From Pseudomonas fluorescens HK44 (lineage in GTDB: Bacteria; Pseudomonadota; Gammaproteobacteria; Pseudomonadales; Pseudomonadaceae), in the NCBI RefSeq assembly GCF_000217955.3, contig NZ_AFOY02000008.1:186001-250000 (forward strand): a stretch of 64,000 nt of DNA, written 5' to 3'. Under the pieces are notes generated by a model. That model saw only the letters and a program-made list of their open reading frames with translations. It made no database searches and had not been told where the DNA came from. The position numbers and the translations under genes were made by a program. Below are positions 35,265 to 44,579 of this stretch, in pieces. Position 1 is the stretch's first letter. Each line of letters starts with the position of its first letter.

Positions 35265-36803
35265 CTATTGGCCGCGGTGGCTAAAGCTGTGCAGGGCTTT
35301 TTCGATGCACTGTGCGGTTTTGCCGAAGGCTTGCACGGTGATTTCCGAAAATGGCCCACCGTCCTGATCCGCCACGACCAGCATGATCACCCGGCCATTG
35401 TTGACCAGTGAGCGCAGCAGCAGGTGCTCGCCGCCGAACAGTGCACGCAGGCTGGCGGGCAGCAGGGCCGAAAATTGTGCGGTGTTGGCTGGCGTCAGAC
35501 GCACCTGAGCCTGTTGCGAGAGCAAGCGTTGCAGCACGGTGCTTTGGCTGACCACAAAGTTCAGCGTCGCCGCTTCTTTAGGCAGGCCGTGAGTCTGGTG
35601 CGCGCGCAATTGGCTGTGCGTGCGATCAGCCATCAGAATCATCAGCCGACGCATGCCGCAGGCAACCAGCGCGTCTCGGGCAGAGGTGGTCAGGTGCATG
35701 GCATTGGTAAAGCGGCTCGGCTCCGCCAGCAGTTCTGCACAGTGTTTGCGCCACTTTGTCAGGTCTTCGGCGGTGGGGGCGGGTGCCGGAAGCTGGCCGC
35801 GATGAAGGCGCCGCTCGTCCCACGGCCAGAGCAATGCCCCGGCGGGGTGCCAGAGGTCCGGCATGGCGTGGTTGCGGGCGCTGAGTGCGGCTTGCTGGTG
35901 CAGTTGCTGCTGGACCTCGCCCATCGGCATTTGCAGGTAGAGACTGGTCAATAATTGCCAGCGCAGGCAGTGAGGGCTGTTCCAGGCTTGCTGTGCCGAT
36001 AACGCCAGGCCGTTGGCCAGCAATACCGTGTTGGCCGGTTGATTGAGCCAGCGGCGCAGGGTCGGGTCATCGTCGAGGCGGTTTTGCTGGCGCAACGGGT
36101 GATCGGCGTCGCGGGCGATATGCATGACTTTCGCCAGTTCGCGTTGTTCATCCAGCAGCATTCGATAGCCTTGTCTTACCCAGATTGGCAGGCGCCAGAC
36201 TTCCACCAGTGCCTGGCCGAGTTCCAGCAGGCGTACGCCGAACAGTTCTTTTTCGACCTTGCCTGCTGGTTCGCGCTTGTGCAGGACCCGCAGTTCCCAA
36301 TCTTCCAGCAGCTGCGGGAAGGTCAAGGCCAGCGGCCAGAACGGCGAGAGGAACAGCAGGCTACCCCAGTGGATTTCCTGCCAGAGTCTTGCCAGGCGAC
36401 TGGCAAAAAAGCCGTTGGCCTGCTGGGTCGCGTGCAGGCTGATCAATTGAAGTTGGCGCAGGGCCGGCGGGATTTCGTTCTCGGGTGGGGCGGGCAGGCG
36501 CGCAAGCAGTTCTTCGGTGCGCTTGAGACCGAGGCGATTGATCGCCACTTCCAGGTTCTCGCTGGGCTCGCTCATGCTGCCGTGGGTATGGCGATTGGCT
36601 TCGCGGATGACGCTGAGGGCGAGCGCCGGGCTGCCCTGCATCAATTCGGCAATATCGCGCAACGAGCTGCGATTGTCGGCGATAGCCTTGCAGGCGCGAT
36701 CATGGCTGGCTCGCGGCACGGGCAAGGTCACGCCATCGAGCAGCTTGACCCAGCCTTCGAGTGTGGTCGGTTTAGCCGTTGGAACGGTCGTTTCATTAGC
36801 CAT
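35265..36803 (-). CDS. HDOD-domain protein
   Basis: A 512-residue protein. The N-terminal 70 residues (LLDGVTLPVPRASHDRACKAIADNRSSLRDIAELMQGSPALALSVI, here in shortened form) are the opening of an HDOD domain, a non-catalytic relative of HD phosphohydrolases used in signalling. The rest is less conserved, with a GAF-like C-terminal part (about 395-505, LRSLVNNGRVIMLVVADQDGGPFSE). There is no membrane segment. It corresponds in order to PA4955, heads the minus-strand unit with rhdA and psd, and is divergent from motA. A signalling role related to motility is possible but only positional. Confidence 0.7.
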   Translation of the reverse strand: MANETTVPTAKPTTLEGWVKLLDGVTLPVPRASHDRACKAIADNRSSLRDIAELMQGSPALALSVIREANRHTHGSMSEPSENLEVAINRLGLKRTEELLARLPAPPENEIPPALRQLQLISLHATQQANGFFASRLARLWQEIHWGSLLFLSPFWPLALTFPQLLEDWELRVLHKREPAGKVEKELFGVRLLELGQALVEVWRLPIWVRQGYRMLLDEQRELAKVMHIARDADHPLRQQNRLDDDPTLRRWLNQPANTVLLANGLALSAQQAWNSPHCLRWQLLTSLYLQMPMGEVQQQLHQQAALSARNHAMPDLWHPAGALLWPWDERRLHRGQLPAPAPTAEDLTKWRKHCAELLAEPSRFTNAMHLTTSARDALVACGMRRLMILMADRTHSQLRAHQTHGLPKEAATLNFVVSQSTVLQRLLSQQAQVRLTPANTAQFSALLPASLRALFGGEHLLLRSLVNNGRVIMLVVADQDGGPFSEITVQAFGKTAQCIEKALHSFSHRGQ

Positions 36804-36874
36804 GGTTGGGCGCGATCATCGTCTGCATTAAACACGCCCGGAGCGGGCCAAATTAGCTTTTCGCCTTAACTGGC

Positions 36875-36901
36875 TATAGTCTGGCGCAGTTTTGCCGATA
36901 A
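36875..36901 (+). promoter_or_regulatory. Candidate FliA (sigma-28) promoter of motAB
   Basis: The -10 element GCCGATAA (36894-36901) matches the flagellar sigma-28 consensus exactly. A -35-like TATA (36875-36878, consensus TAAA) lies 15 bp upstream. The start of motA is about 69 bp downstream. Confidence 0.6.
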
Positions 36902-36969
36902 GTAGAAGAAGAGATTTTTTAACTTCCGAATATGACCTTGAACCCGACTTAAGTAAGTACCTTCTACCT

Positions 36970-37821
36970 ATGGCTAAAATTATCGGCATCATCGTCGTAT
37001 TCGCGAGCGTGCTTGGCGGATACGTGCTTTCCCACGGCAAGATTGCCGCCCTGATTCAGCCGTTCGAGGTGATGATCATCGCCGGCGCGGCGCTGGGTGC
37101 ATTCCTTCAGGCCAACCCCGGTCACATGACGAAACATGTGCTCAAGAAATCCTTGGGCATGTTCAGTTCGCGTTTCAATCACACCTTCTACCTGGAGGTG
37201 CTGGGCCTGATCTACGAGATCCTCAACAAGAGCCGTCGCGAAGGCATGATGGCCATTGAAGGCGATATTGAAGATGCTGCTGCCAGCCCGATTTTTGCCA
37301 AGTACCCGGCTGTACTCAAAGACGACCGCATGACCGCGTTCATCTGCGACTACTTGCGCATCATGTCGTCCGGCAACATGGCGCCGCATGAGCTCGAAGG
37401 CTTGTTCGACATGGAACTGTTCAGCCTCAAGGAAGACCTGGAGCACCCATCCCACGCAGTCAACGGTATCGCGGATGCCATGCCCGGCTTCGGTATCGTC
37501 GCGGCGGTACTGGGTATCGTGGTGACCATGGCCTCGCTGGGTGAGGGCGATCAGAAGTCCATCGGTCTGCACGTAGGTGCCGCACTGGTTGGTACCTTCT
37601 TCGGTATTCTCGCCGCCTACGGTTTCTTCGGTCCACTGGCGCACGCCCTGGCTCACGATGCCAAGGAAGAGCTGAATATCTACGAAGCCATCAAGGCTTC
37701 GCTGGTGGCTTCGGCTTCCGGCATGCCGCCATCGCTGGCGGTGGAGTTCGGGCGCAAGGTTCTGTACCCGGCACACCGTCCGAGCTTCGCTGAGCTGGAG
37801 CAAGCGGTGCGCGGTCGTTAA
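36970..37821 (+). CDS. motA: Flagellar motor stator protein MotA
   Basis: A 283-residue proton-channel subunit with four membrane helices (first IIGIIVVFASVLGGYVL; the last two around 170-230: GFGIVAAVLGIVVTMASLG and GAALVGTFFGILAAYGFFGPL). The large cytoplasmic loop between helices 2 and 3 carries the rotor-contacting charged residues. With MotB it forms the stator that turns proton flow into flagellar torque. ATG at 36970 gives the family length; an in-frame start 78 bp upstream would fall in the promoter region. motB follows after 2 bp. Confidence 0.95.
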   Translation: MAKIIGIIVVFASVLGGYVLSHGKIAALIQPFEVMIIAGAALGAFLQANPGHMTKHVLKKSLGMFSSRFNHTFYLEVLGLIYEILNKSRREGMMAIEGDIEDAAASPIFAKYPAVLKDDRMTAFICDYLRIMSSGNMAPHELEGLFDMELFSLKEDLEHPSHAVNGIADAMPGFGIVAAVLGIVVTMASLGEGDQKSIGLHVGAALVGTFFGILAAYGFFGPLAHALAHDAKEELNIYEAIKASLVASASGMPPSLAVEFGRKVLYPAHRPSFAELEQAVRGR

Positions 37822-37823
37822 GT

Positions 37824-38864
37824 ATGGAAAACAATCAGCCGATAATCATCAAGCGCGTCAAACGCTACGCCGGCGGGCATCACGGGGGCGCGTGGAAAAT
37901 CGCCTTCGCTGACTTCGCGACGGCGATGATGGCGTTTTTCCTGGTGCTGTGGCTGTTATCCACCGCCACGCCGGAACAGAAGATCGCCATCGCTGGTTAC
38001 TTCAAAGACCCGATCGGCTTCTCTGAAAGCGGTACGCCGTTCATTATCGATCTGGGCGGTACGCCGGTGCTGGCGCCGGAGAAAACCCTCAACCCCGAGG
38101 TCAAGTCTCAGCCGCAGCCGGACAAGGTCACCGTCGATACCTATCAGGTCGAAGGCATGGCCGAACAGGTCGAGCGCGAGCGTTTGGAATTGTTGCTGCA
38201 AGAGTTGCAGAACAAGGTCGAAGAGAACCCGCAACTGCAGAAGTTCAAGGATCAGATTCTTTTCGAAATCACCCCGGATGGTTTGCGCATCCAGATCATC
38301 GATTCTGAAAAACGGCCGATGTTCGACTCCGGCAGTGCGCGCTTGAAGCCGTACTTCGAAGATATTCTGCTGGCCATGGCCGACACCATCAAAGCGGTAC
38401 CGAACAAGATCAGTATCGGTGGTCACACCGACGCCAAGCCTTATGCAGGCACCGGTGAATTCGGCAACTGGGAGCTTTCGGCCAACCGTGCCAACGCCGC
38501 TCGCCGGGCGCTGGTCGCGGGTAGTTATCCGGAGCAGCAAGTGGCGCGGGTGGTGGGTTACGCTTCGTCGACGTTGTTCGATCGTAAAAATCCGCTCAAT
38601 CCGGTCAACCGCCGCATCGACATTGTCGTGCTGACCAAGAAGGCCCAGCGCGCCATCGAAGGTGAACAAGGCGCGGAACCGGCGCCGACACCAGGGCAGG
38701 GCGCTCCGGGTGAGGTGCCTGCCGTACCTGCCGATCCGAACGCCTTGCCGGCGGACAAGGAACCGCTGCCGGCGCATGAGCTTCGGGAGCGCTTGAACCT
38801 GTTCGACAACCCGGCCCCGAAAGCCGGCGACCCGGCCAAGCCGGCTGAGCCCGCCAAGCAGTGA
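37824..38864 (+). CDS. motB: Flagellar motor stator protein MotB
   Basis: A 346-residue protein. The single membrane helix follows IAFADFATAMMAFFLVLWLLS, which includes the proton-carrying aspartate (in ADFATAMMAFF). A periplasmic plug and an OmpA-type peptidoglycan-binding domain (residues about 160-275: FDSGSARLKPYFEDIL, GGHTDAKPY, NWELSANRANAARRALV) anchor the stator. The C-terminal 60 residues are a Pro/Ala/Glu tail. The gene lies 2 bp after motA, an operon. Intrinsic terminator after it. Confidence 0.95.
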   Translation: MENNQPIIIKRVKRYAGGHHGGAWKIAFADFATAMMAFFLVLWLLSTATPEQKIAIAGYFKDPIGFSESGTPFIIDLGGTPVLAPEKTLNPEVKSQPQPDKVTVDTYQVEGMAEQVERERLELLLQELQNKVEENPQLQKFKDQILFEITPDGLRIQIIDSEKRPMFDSGSARLKPYFEDILLAMADTIKAVPNKISIGGHTDAKPYAGTGEFGNWELSANRANAARRALVAGSYPEQQVARVVGYASSTLFDRKNPLNPVNRRIDIVVLTKKAQRAIEGEQGAEPAPTPGQGAPGEVPAVPADPNALPADKEPLPAHELRERLNLFDNPAPKAGDPAKPAEPAKQ

Positions 38865-38869
38865 CCCAA

Positions 38870-38900
38870 TAAAAAGCCGCGATGATCGCGGCTTTTTATT
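38870..38900 (+). terminator. Intrinsic terminator after motB
   Basis: AAAAAGCCGCGATGATCGCGGCTTTTTATT: 10-bp stem with a T5 tract, starting 6 bp after the motB stop. The A-tract on the other side would let it also end rsgA transcripts coming from the right. Confidence 0.92.
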
Positions 38901-38952
38901 GTCTGTCGGTGCGTCAGCAGCCCTTCAGTATCGGGGCTGCTGAGCGCTCTGG

Positions 38953-39984
38953 TTAATAGCTGGTTTCGGGCAAGCTGGCGATGATCGAGCGGTAGCTGTT
39001 CATGCGCTGCTGTTGCACGCGGCCATCTTCCAGCGCCTTGAGCAGGGCGCAGCCAGGTTCACGGTCGTGCTTGCAGTCGCGGAAGCGGCAGGTGCCGATC
39101 AAGTCGTTGAACTCGATGAAGCCGGCTTCGACGTCGGCACGGCTGACGTGGCCCAGGCCGAATTCCCGAATACCCGGGGAATCGATCAGCTCACCGCCGC
39201 CGGGGAAGTGGAACAACCGCGCGGTGGTGGTGGTGTGGGTGCCCTGGCCGGACAGTTCGGACAACGGGCCGACACGGGTTTCGACTTCCGGCAGCAGGCT
39301 GTTGACCAGCGAAGACTTGCCGACGCCGGACTGACCAACGAACACACTGATGCGCCCGTCCAGTTGTTCCTGCAACTGCTCCATGCCGTTGCCGTGGTGC
39401 GCCGAGACTTCCAGCACCGGGTAACCCAGCGTGCGGTAGACCGCCAGCAAGGCATTCAGCGCCGGTGCATTCTGCTCGTCGATCAGGTCGAACTTGTTGA
39501 GCAGCAGCAACGGGCGAATGCCGGCGTGTTCGGCAGCGACCAGGTAACGGTCGATCAGGTTGGCGTGAGGCTCGGGCAGCGGGGCGAAGACGATAACGAT
39601 CATGTCGACGTTGGCCGCTACCGGCTTGAGCTGGCCACGGCTGTCGGGACGGCACAGCTCGGTGTTGCGCGGCAATTGCGCGACGATCACGCCGATGCCC
39701 TGGTTGCCAGCGCGCCAGACCACCTGGTCGCCGGTTACCAGCGCAGGCAGGTTGGCCCGCAAGTGGCAGCGGAACACCTGGCCGGCGAGCTCGCCGTCGC
39801 GGGCTTCGACCTCGACCTGAACGCCGAAGTGAGCGATCACCAGGCCCGTCTGCTCAGGGCCAAGGTCGCCGCCCTCGAGCGCTTCTACAGCGGAGGATTC
39901 GCGTTTGGCGGCGCGGGCAGCGCGCTCACCTTGAATCTTTTCGATGCGCCAGTTTTGACGACGATTGAGTTGGCGTTTGGCCAT
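38953..39984 (-). CDS. rsgA: Ribosome small-subunit biogenesis GTPase RsgA
   Basis: A 343-residue circularly permuted GTPase. The G motifs run in the order G4 (NKFDL), G1 ([14 protein letters not shown]) and G3 ([10 protein letters not shown]). An N-terminal OB-fold domain lies before them and a C-terminal zinc-binding [14 protein letters not shown] knuckle after. It acts in late maturation of the 30S subunit. It is divergent from orn; the motB terminator marks its downstream boundary. P. aeruginosa equivalent PA4952. Confidence 0.93.
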   Translation of the reverse strand: MAKRQLNRRQNWRIEKIQGERAARAAKRESSAVEALEGGDLGPEQTGLVIAHFGVQVEVEARDGELAGQVFRCHLRANLPALVTGDQVVWRAGNQGIGVIVAQLPRNTELCRPDSRGQLKPVAANVDMIVIVFAPLPEPHANLIDRYLVAAEHAGIRPLLLLNKFDLIDEQNAPALNALLAVYRTLGYPVLEVSAHHGNGMEQLQEQLDGRISVFVGQSGVGKSSLVNSLLPEVETRVGPLSELSGQGTHTTTTARLFHFPGGGELIDSPGIREFGLGHVSRADVEAGFIEFNDLIGTCRFRDCKHDREPGCALLKALEDGRVQQQRMNSYRSIIASLPETSY

Positions 39985-40091
39985 GGGTGTTCCGTGTGGA
40001 TAATGCAGCGATTAGGTGAAACGGCCGCGAGTTTAGCACGCCCCGAGAGTCCTCTAGGCTAAACTGCATGCTTACGCCGAGGAGCCGACAC

Positions 40092-40634
40092 ATGCAAAAC
40101 CCGCAGAACCTGATTTGGATCGATCTGGAAATGACCGGTCTGAACCCTGACACCGATGTCATCATCGAGATGGCCACCATTGTCACCGACAGCAATCTCA
40201 ACACCTTGGCCGAAGGCCCGGTGATCGCCATTCACCACAGTGACGAGATCCTGGCGGGCATGGACGAGTGGAACACCCGTCAACACGGTGGCTCTGGCCT
40301 GACCCAGCGGGTACGCGACAGCCGCATCAGTATGGCTGAAGCGGAAGCTGAGACCATCGCCTTCCTGGAAAAGTGGGTGCCGAAGGGCAAGTCGCCGATC
40401 TGCGGCAACAGCATTTGCCAGGACCGTCGCTTCCTTTATACGCACATGAAGGCGCTGGAAAGCTACTTTCACTACCGCAATCTCGATGTCTCGACCTTGA
40501 AGGAACTGGCCGCACGCTGGGCTCCGGAGGTGCGGGACAGCTTCAAGAAGGGCAGTACCCACCTGGCGCTGGACGACATCCGCGAGTCCATCGCCGAGCT
40601 GCAGCATTACCGTCAGCATTTCATCAAGTTCTGA
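40092..40634 (+). CDS. orn: Oligoribonuclease
   Basis: A 180-residue DEDDh exonuclease. The acidic residues appear in [13 protein letters not shown] (D, E), [12 protein letters not shown] (D) and [11 protein letters not shown] (D with the preceding H). It degrades 2-5 nt RNAs and, in pseudomonads, pGpG from c-di-GMP breakdown, and is essential. ATG at 40092 has a GAGGAGC box and gives the exact family length. Confidence 0.96.
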   Translation: MQNPQNLIWIDLEMTGLNPDTDVIIEMATIVTDSNLNTLAEGPVIAIHHSDEILAGMDEWNTRQHGGSGLTQRVRDSRISMAEAEAETIAFLEKWVPKGKSPICGNSICQDRRFLYTHMKALESYFHYRNLDVSTLKELAARWAPEVRDSFKKGSTHLALDDIRESIAELQHYRQHFIKF

Positions 40635-40656
40635 TCGAGTGATATTGGGGGGCTAA

Positions 40657-40789
40657 TGTGGCGAGGGAGCTTGCTCCCGCTGGGCGGCGAAGCAGCCCCA
40701 AAACCTGCGATCGCATTTCGTCAGGCATATCGCATTGGCTGATTTCACGACTGCTTCGCCGCCGAGCGGGAGCAAGCTCCCTCGCCACA
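40657..40789. repeat. REP-like inverted-repeat pair
   Basis: TGTGGCGAGGGAGCTTGCTC and complement GGGAGCAAGCTCCCTCGCCA bracket 133 bp between orn and the TRIC gene. The remaining 80 bp before the TRIC start show no clear promoter. Confidence 0.85.
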
Positions 40790-40870
40790 GGGTTTGCATT
40801 CGCCCATCGCCCCCTTTTGGTGCCCCGGCGATCTGAGTAGACTGCGCGCCTTCTCGTAAGGACCGCCGCC

Positions 40871-41482
40871 ATGTTGTTGATGCTCTACCTGATTGCCATT
40901 ACCACTGAAGCCATGACCGGCGCGTTATCCGCCGGTCGGCGTGGCATGGATTGGTTTGGCGTGGTGCTGATCGCCTGCGTGACGGCGCTGGGCGGTGGTT
41001 CGGTGCGTGACGTGTTGCTCGGGCACTACCCGCTGACCTGGGTCAAACACCCGGAATACCTGGTGCTGACCTCCGTCGCGGCGATGTTCACCGTGTTTAC
41101 GGCACGCTGGATGCGCCATTTGCGTTCGCTGTTCCTGGTGCTCGACGCCGCGGGGTTGGTAGCGTTTACCCTGATCGGCTGCATGACTGCGCTGGAAATG
41201 GGCCACGGCATGCTGGTGGCGTCGGTCAGCGGGGTGATCACCGGAGTGTTCGGCGGCATCTTGCGCGACATCTTCTGCAACGACATTCCGCTGATCTTCC
41301 GCCGCGAGCTCTACGCCAGCGTCTCGTTCGCCGCCGCGTGGTGCTACATGCTCTGCCTTTACCTGCAATTACCGGGCGAGCAGGCGATCCTGATCACTTT
41401 GTTTGGCGGCTTCCTGCTGCGCTTGCTGGCGATTCGTTTCCATTGGGAAATGCCCAAGTTCGTCTATAACGACGAAGCCTGA
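40871..41482 (+). CDS. TRIC-type cation channel family protein
   Basis: A 203-residue membrane protein with two repeats of a three-helix unit plus one helix (UPF0126/YicG, now recognised as bacterial TRIC channels). The conserved glycine-rich elbows ALGGGSVRDVLLGHYP and GVFGGILRDIFCNDIPLIF appear once in each repeat. Probably a homotrimeric potassium-permeable channel in the inner membrane. The start at 40871 follows GTAAGGAC. It converges on queG with an 11-bp gap. Confidence 0.85.
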   Translation: MLLMLYLIAITTEAMTGALSAGRRGMDWFGVVLIACVTALGGGSVRDVLLGHYPLTWVKHPEYLVLTSVAAMFTVFTARWMRHLRSLFLVLDAAGLVAFTLIGCMTALEMGHGMLVASVSGVITGVFGGILRDIFCNDIPLIFRRELYASVSFAAAWCYMLCLYLQLPGEQAILITLFGGFLLRLLAIRFHWEMPKFVYNDEA

Positions 41483-41493
41483 TACCACAGCTC

Positions 41494-42558
41494 CTACGCG
41501 AGTCCGTGTTGTTTCAGCGCCCATTGCACATGCTCGCGTACCAACTCCGATGGGTAATCGGCCCGCGCCTTCAGGGCTTCCAGCACCGGAATCGTTGAAG
41601 GCGCATTTCCAAGCCCCACCGCCAGGTTGCGCAGCCAGCGCTCATAACCGGCGCGGCGCAGCGGTGAGCCTTCGGTGCTGCTCAGAAATTTGTCTTCATC
41701 CCACATGAACAGTTCGGCCAACGCGGCGTTGTCGAGGTTGTGGCGCGGTTTGAAGTCGCTTTCGCCGGATGGGCGGGCGAAGCGGTTCCACGGGCAAACG
41801 ATCTGGCAATCATCGCAACCGAACACCCGGTTGCCGATCAGCGGCCGCAAATCTTCGGGGATTGCCGTTTTCAGCTCGATGGTCAGGTACGAAATGCAGC
41901 GGCGGGCGTCCAGCACATAGGGGCCGACAAAGGCCTTGGTCGGGCAGATGTCCAGACACGCCGTGCAGCGCCCGCAGTGTTCGGTGCTGTGAGGCGGGTC
42001 TACCGGCAGCGGCAGGTCGACGAACAGTTCGCTCAAAAAGAAGTAACTGCCGGCTTTGCGGTTCAGCACCAGGGTGTTTTTACCGATCCAGCCGAGACCT
42101 GCCTGTTCGGCGATGGCTTTTTCCAGCACCGGGGCGCTGTCGACGAAGGCCCTGTAGCCGAAGGGGCCGATGACCTGCTGAATCTTCTCGGCCAACTGCT
42201 GCACGCGTTTGCGGATCAGCTTGTGATAGTCGCGGCCCAGGGCATAGCGCGAGACGTAGGCTTTTTCCGGTTGACCCAGGCGCTTGGCCATTTCGGTGTC
42301 GCCCGGCAGGTAGTCCATGCGCAGCGAAACCACCCGCAACGTGCCCGGCACCAGCTCTTCCGGGTGTGAGCGTTTGCTGCCGTGGGCGCCCATGTAGTCC
42401 ATTTCACCGTGGTAGCCGGCTTCGAGCCAGCGTTCCAGGTGTTGTTCATGCTCAGCCAGGTCCAGACCACTGATGCCGACTTGTTGAAAGCCCAGCTCGC
42501 GGCCCCAGTCTTTGATCGATTGGGCGAGAGCAGGAAGATCTGTGGTAATTGCAGGCAT
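41494..42558 (-). CDS. queG: Epoxyqueuosine reductase
   Basis: A 354-residue cobalamin-dependent enzyme that reduces epoxyqueuosine to queuosine in tRNA. The two 4Fe-4S clusters are bound by CGRCTACLDICP and by CDDCQIVCPWN plus the isolated upstream/downstream cysteines. The N-terminal half holds the B12-binding domain. ATG at 42558 is chosen because the in-frame extension to 42642 would overlap the nnr promoter region and gives a non-family N-terminus. It is divergent from nnr, 63 bp away. Confidence 0.95.
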   Translation of the reverse strand: MPAITTDLPALAQSIKDWGRELGFQQVGISGLDLAEHEQHLERWLEAGYHGEMDYMGAHGSKRSHPEELVPGTLRVVSLRMDYLPGDTEMAKRLGQPEKAYVSRYALGRDYHKLIRKRVQQLAEKIQQVIGPFGYRAFVDSAPVLEKAIAEQAGLGWIGKNTLVLNRKAGSYFFLSELFVDLPLPVDPPHSTEHCGRCTACLDICPTKAFVGPYVLDARRCISYLTIELKTAIPEDLRPLIGNRVFGCDDCQIVCPWNRFARPSGESDFKPRHNLDNAALAELFMWDEDKFLSSTEGSPLRRAGYERWLRNLAVGLGNAPSTIPVLEALKARADYPSELVREHVQWALKQHGLA

Positions 42559-42621
42559 GAGACAGGGGAAACCGGAGCTGAGGTGCGTATAATTCTGCCA
42601 GACATCGGAGCCTGAAGACGC

Positions 42622-44121
42622 ATGCCGCAGACAAAACACCATTTACCCGACGCGCTGTACAGCGCCGCACAGGTCCGGGCGCTCGACGCGCGACTGATTG
42701 CGGCCGGGACAACGGGCTTCGAATTGATGCATCGGGCTGCTCGTGCCACGTGGCGAGCATTGGTCCGGCACTGGCCGACGGCCACTGAACTCAGCGTGTT
42801 GGCGGGCCACGGTAATAACGCCGGGGACGGTTATCTGGTGGCGGTGCTGGCGTTGCGAGCCGGCTGGCAGGTGCGAGTGCTGGCGGTGGTTGAACCGTCG
42901 CGCTTGCAGGGCGATGCCGCGCTGGCGTATGCCGAAGCGCTGGCCGCCGGGGTTGTCGTCCAAGCCTGGTCACTTGCCATCGAGCTGCGTGGTGTGGTGC
43001 TGGATGCGCTGCTGGGTACTGGCCTGAGCGGTGAAGTGCGCGAACCCTATGTTGCCGCGATCGAGGCGATCAATGCCTGTGGCCTGCCCGTTGCGGCGGT
43101 GGATATCCCGTCCGGTCTGTGCGCCGATACCGGGCGAGTCCTCGGGATTGCGGTTCGGGCCGACCTCACCGTGACGTACATCGGCCTCAAGCTTGGGCTG
43201 TTCACCGGCGATGCGGCGGATCAGGTGGGGGAGTTGCAGTTCAACGATCTGCAAGCCGACCCGCAGATCGTTGCTGAAAGCACCGTCAGTGCCTATCGCT
43301 TGAATCCTGGCAACCTGCCGCGCCTGGCAGCTCGGGCACCGAGCGCTCACAAAGGCCGGTTCGGTCATGTCCTGCTGATCGGTGGCGATCGCGGTTTCGG
43401 CGGCGCCATTCTCTTGAGCGCCCAAAGTGCCCTGCGCAGCGGCGCGGGCATGGTGTCTCTGGCCACTCGCAGCGAACATGTGCCGGCCGCATTGGCGCGG
43501 GTGCCCGAAGTCATGGTCCTGGGCATTCACTCGGCCAACCAGCTGATGGGCCCGCTCGGGCAAGCCAGTGTGCTGGTGGTCGGGCCGGGCCTCGGCAAGG
43601 GCGCATGGGCTCGCAGTTTGTTGTCGGCAGCGGCCAATGCGCGATTGCCGCAGGTCTGGGACGCCGATGCGCTGAATTTGCTGAGTCTGGGTGATGTGCG
43701 TCTGCCAAACGATTGCGTGATCACTCCGCATCCGGGGGAGGCGGCGCGGTTATTGGGGATTTCCACGGCCGAGGTTCAAGCCGATCGCCCAGCTGCGGCC
43801 CATGCATTGAGCAAAAAACACACAACCACCGTCATTCTCAAAGGGGCCGGCAGCCTGATTGCCAGTCCCGATGGTCGTTTGGCGCTGTGCCATCAAGGCC
43901 ACCCGGCCATGGCTGCCGCGGGTCTGGGCGATGTGCTGGCCGGACTGGTCGGCGCCTTGCTGGCCCAAGGCCTGAGCGCGTTCGATGCGGCATGCCTGGC
44001 GGTCTGGCTGCACGCCAACGCTGGCGAACGTGAAGGTAAATATGGCCGGGGGCTGGCGGCCAGTGATCTGATTCCCGCCATTCGTCAGTTGCTGGAGGAG
44101 CAAGCACCGTGTCTGAAGTAA
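42622..44121 (+). CDS. nnr: Bifunctional NAD(P)HX epimerase / dehydratase
   Basis: A 499-residue fusion that repairs hydrated NAD(P)H. The N-terminal epimerase domain (about 1-215) has GHGNNAGDGYLVA and VDIPSGLCADTG. The C-terminal ribokinase-like dehydratase (about 225-495) has HVLLIGGDRGFGGA, VVGPGLGKG, ITPHPGEAARLLG and GLGDVLAGL. It is the first gene of the run to hflC and its end overlaps tsaE by 13 bp. Confidence 0.93.
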   Translation: MPQTKHHLPDALYSAAQVRALDARLIAAGTTGFELMHRAARATWRALVRHWPTATELSVLAGHGNNAGDGYLVAVLALRAGWQVRVLAVVEPSRLQGDAALAYAEALAAGVVVQAWSLAIELRGVVLDALLGTGLSGEVREPYVAAIEAINACGLPVAAVDIPSGLCADTGRVLGIAVRADLTVTYIGLKLGLFTGDAADQVGELQFNDLQADPQIVAESTVSAYRLNPGNLPRLAARAPSAHKGRFGHVLLIGGDRGFGGAILLSAQSALRSGAGMVSLATRSEHVPAALARVPEVMVLGIHSANQLMGPLGQASVLVVGPGLGKGAWARSLLSAAANARLPQVWDADALNLLSLGDVRLPNDCVITPHPGEAARLLGISTAEVQADRPAAAHALSKKHTTTVILKGAGSLIASPDGRLALCHQGHPAMAAAGLGDVLAGLVGALLAQGLSAFDAACLAVWLHANAGEREGKYGRGLAASDLIPAIRQLLEEQAPCLK

Positions 44122-44579
44122 CCCTGTATCTGGCCAATGAAGACGCCATGGTCACGTTGGGCAACCGCATCGCGAAAGTGACTGAAGGGCACGGCATCAT
44201 CTTTCTGGACGGTGACCTGGGGGCGGGTAAAACCACCCTGTCGCGGGGCATTATTCGTGGTTTGGGGCATGTTGGGTCAGTAAAAAGTCCGACCTTCACT
44301 TTGGTCGAACCCTACGAGATCGGCGATATTCGCGCCTTCCATTTTGACCTGTATCGACTGGTCGATCCGGAGGAGTTGGAGTTTCTTGGCATTCGTGACT
44401 ACCTCGAAGACGATGCACTGTGTCTGATCGAGTGGCCCCAGAAGGGTGCAGGCTTTTTGCCAAAGCCCGACCTGACCATTACCATTAGTCCGCATGACAG
44501 CGGGCGTTCGCTGAATCTGTCGCCCCAGGGTTTGCGTGGCGAGTCTTGGTGTGCCGCTTTGGCATTGGAATTCAAATAA
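44109..44579 (+). CDS. tsaE: tRNA threonylcarbamoyladenosine ATPase TsaE
   Basis: A 156-residue P-loop ATPase. Walker A is LDGDLGAGKTTLSRG (residues about 35-49); SPTFTLVEPYE and HFDLYRLVDPEELEFLG follow, as in the family. It drives the TsaBDE complex that makes t6A37 in tRNAs. The start is a GTG at 44109 inside nnr, with GGAGGAGC upstream, so translation is coupled. amiB begins at the very next base after its stop. Confidence 0.93.
   Translation: MSEVTLYLANEDAMVTLGNRIAKVTEGHGIIFLDGDLGAGKTTLSRGIIRGLGHVGSVKSPTFTLVEPYEIGDIRAFHFDLYRLVDPEELEFLGIRDYLEDDALCLIEWPQKGAGFLPKPDLTITISPHDSGRSLNLSPQGLRGESWCAALALEFK

Noticed and set aside
40658..40840. A 60-codon frame in the orn-TRIC gap
   Set aside because: It is made almost entirely of the REP doublet; similar peptides (RELAPA..., ASSLAT) appear wherever the repeat is translated.
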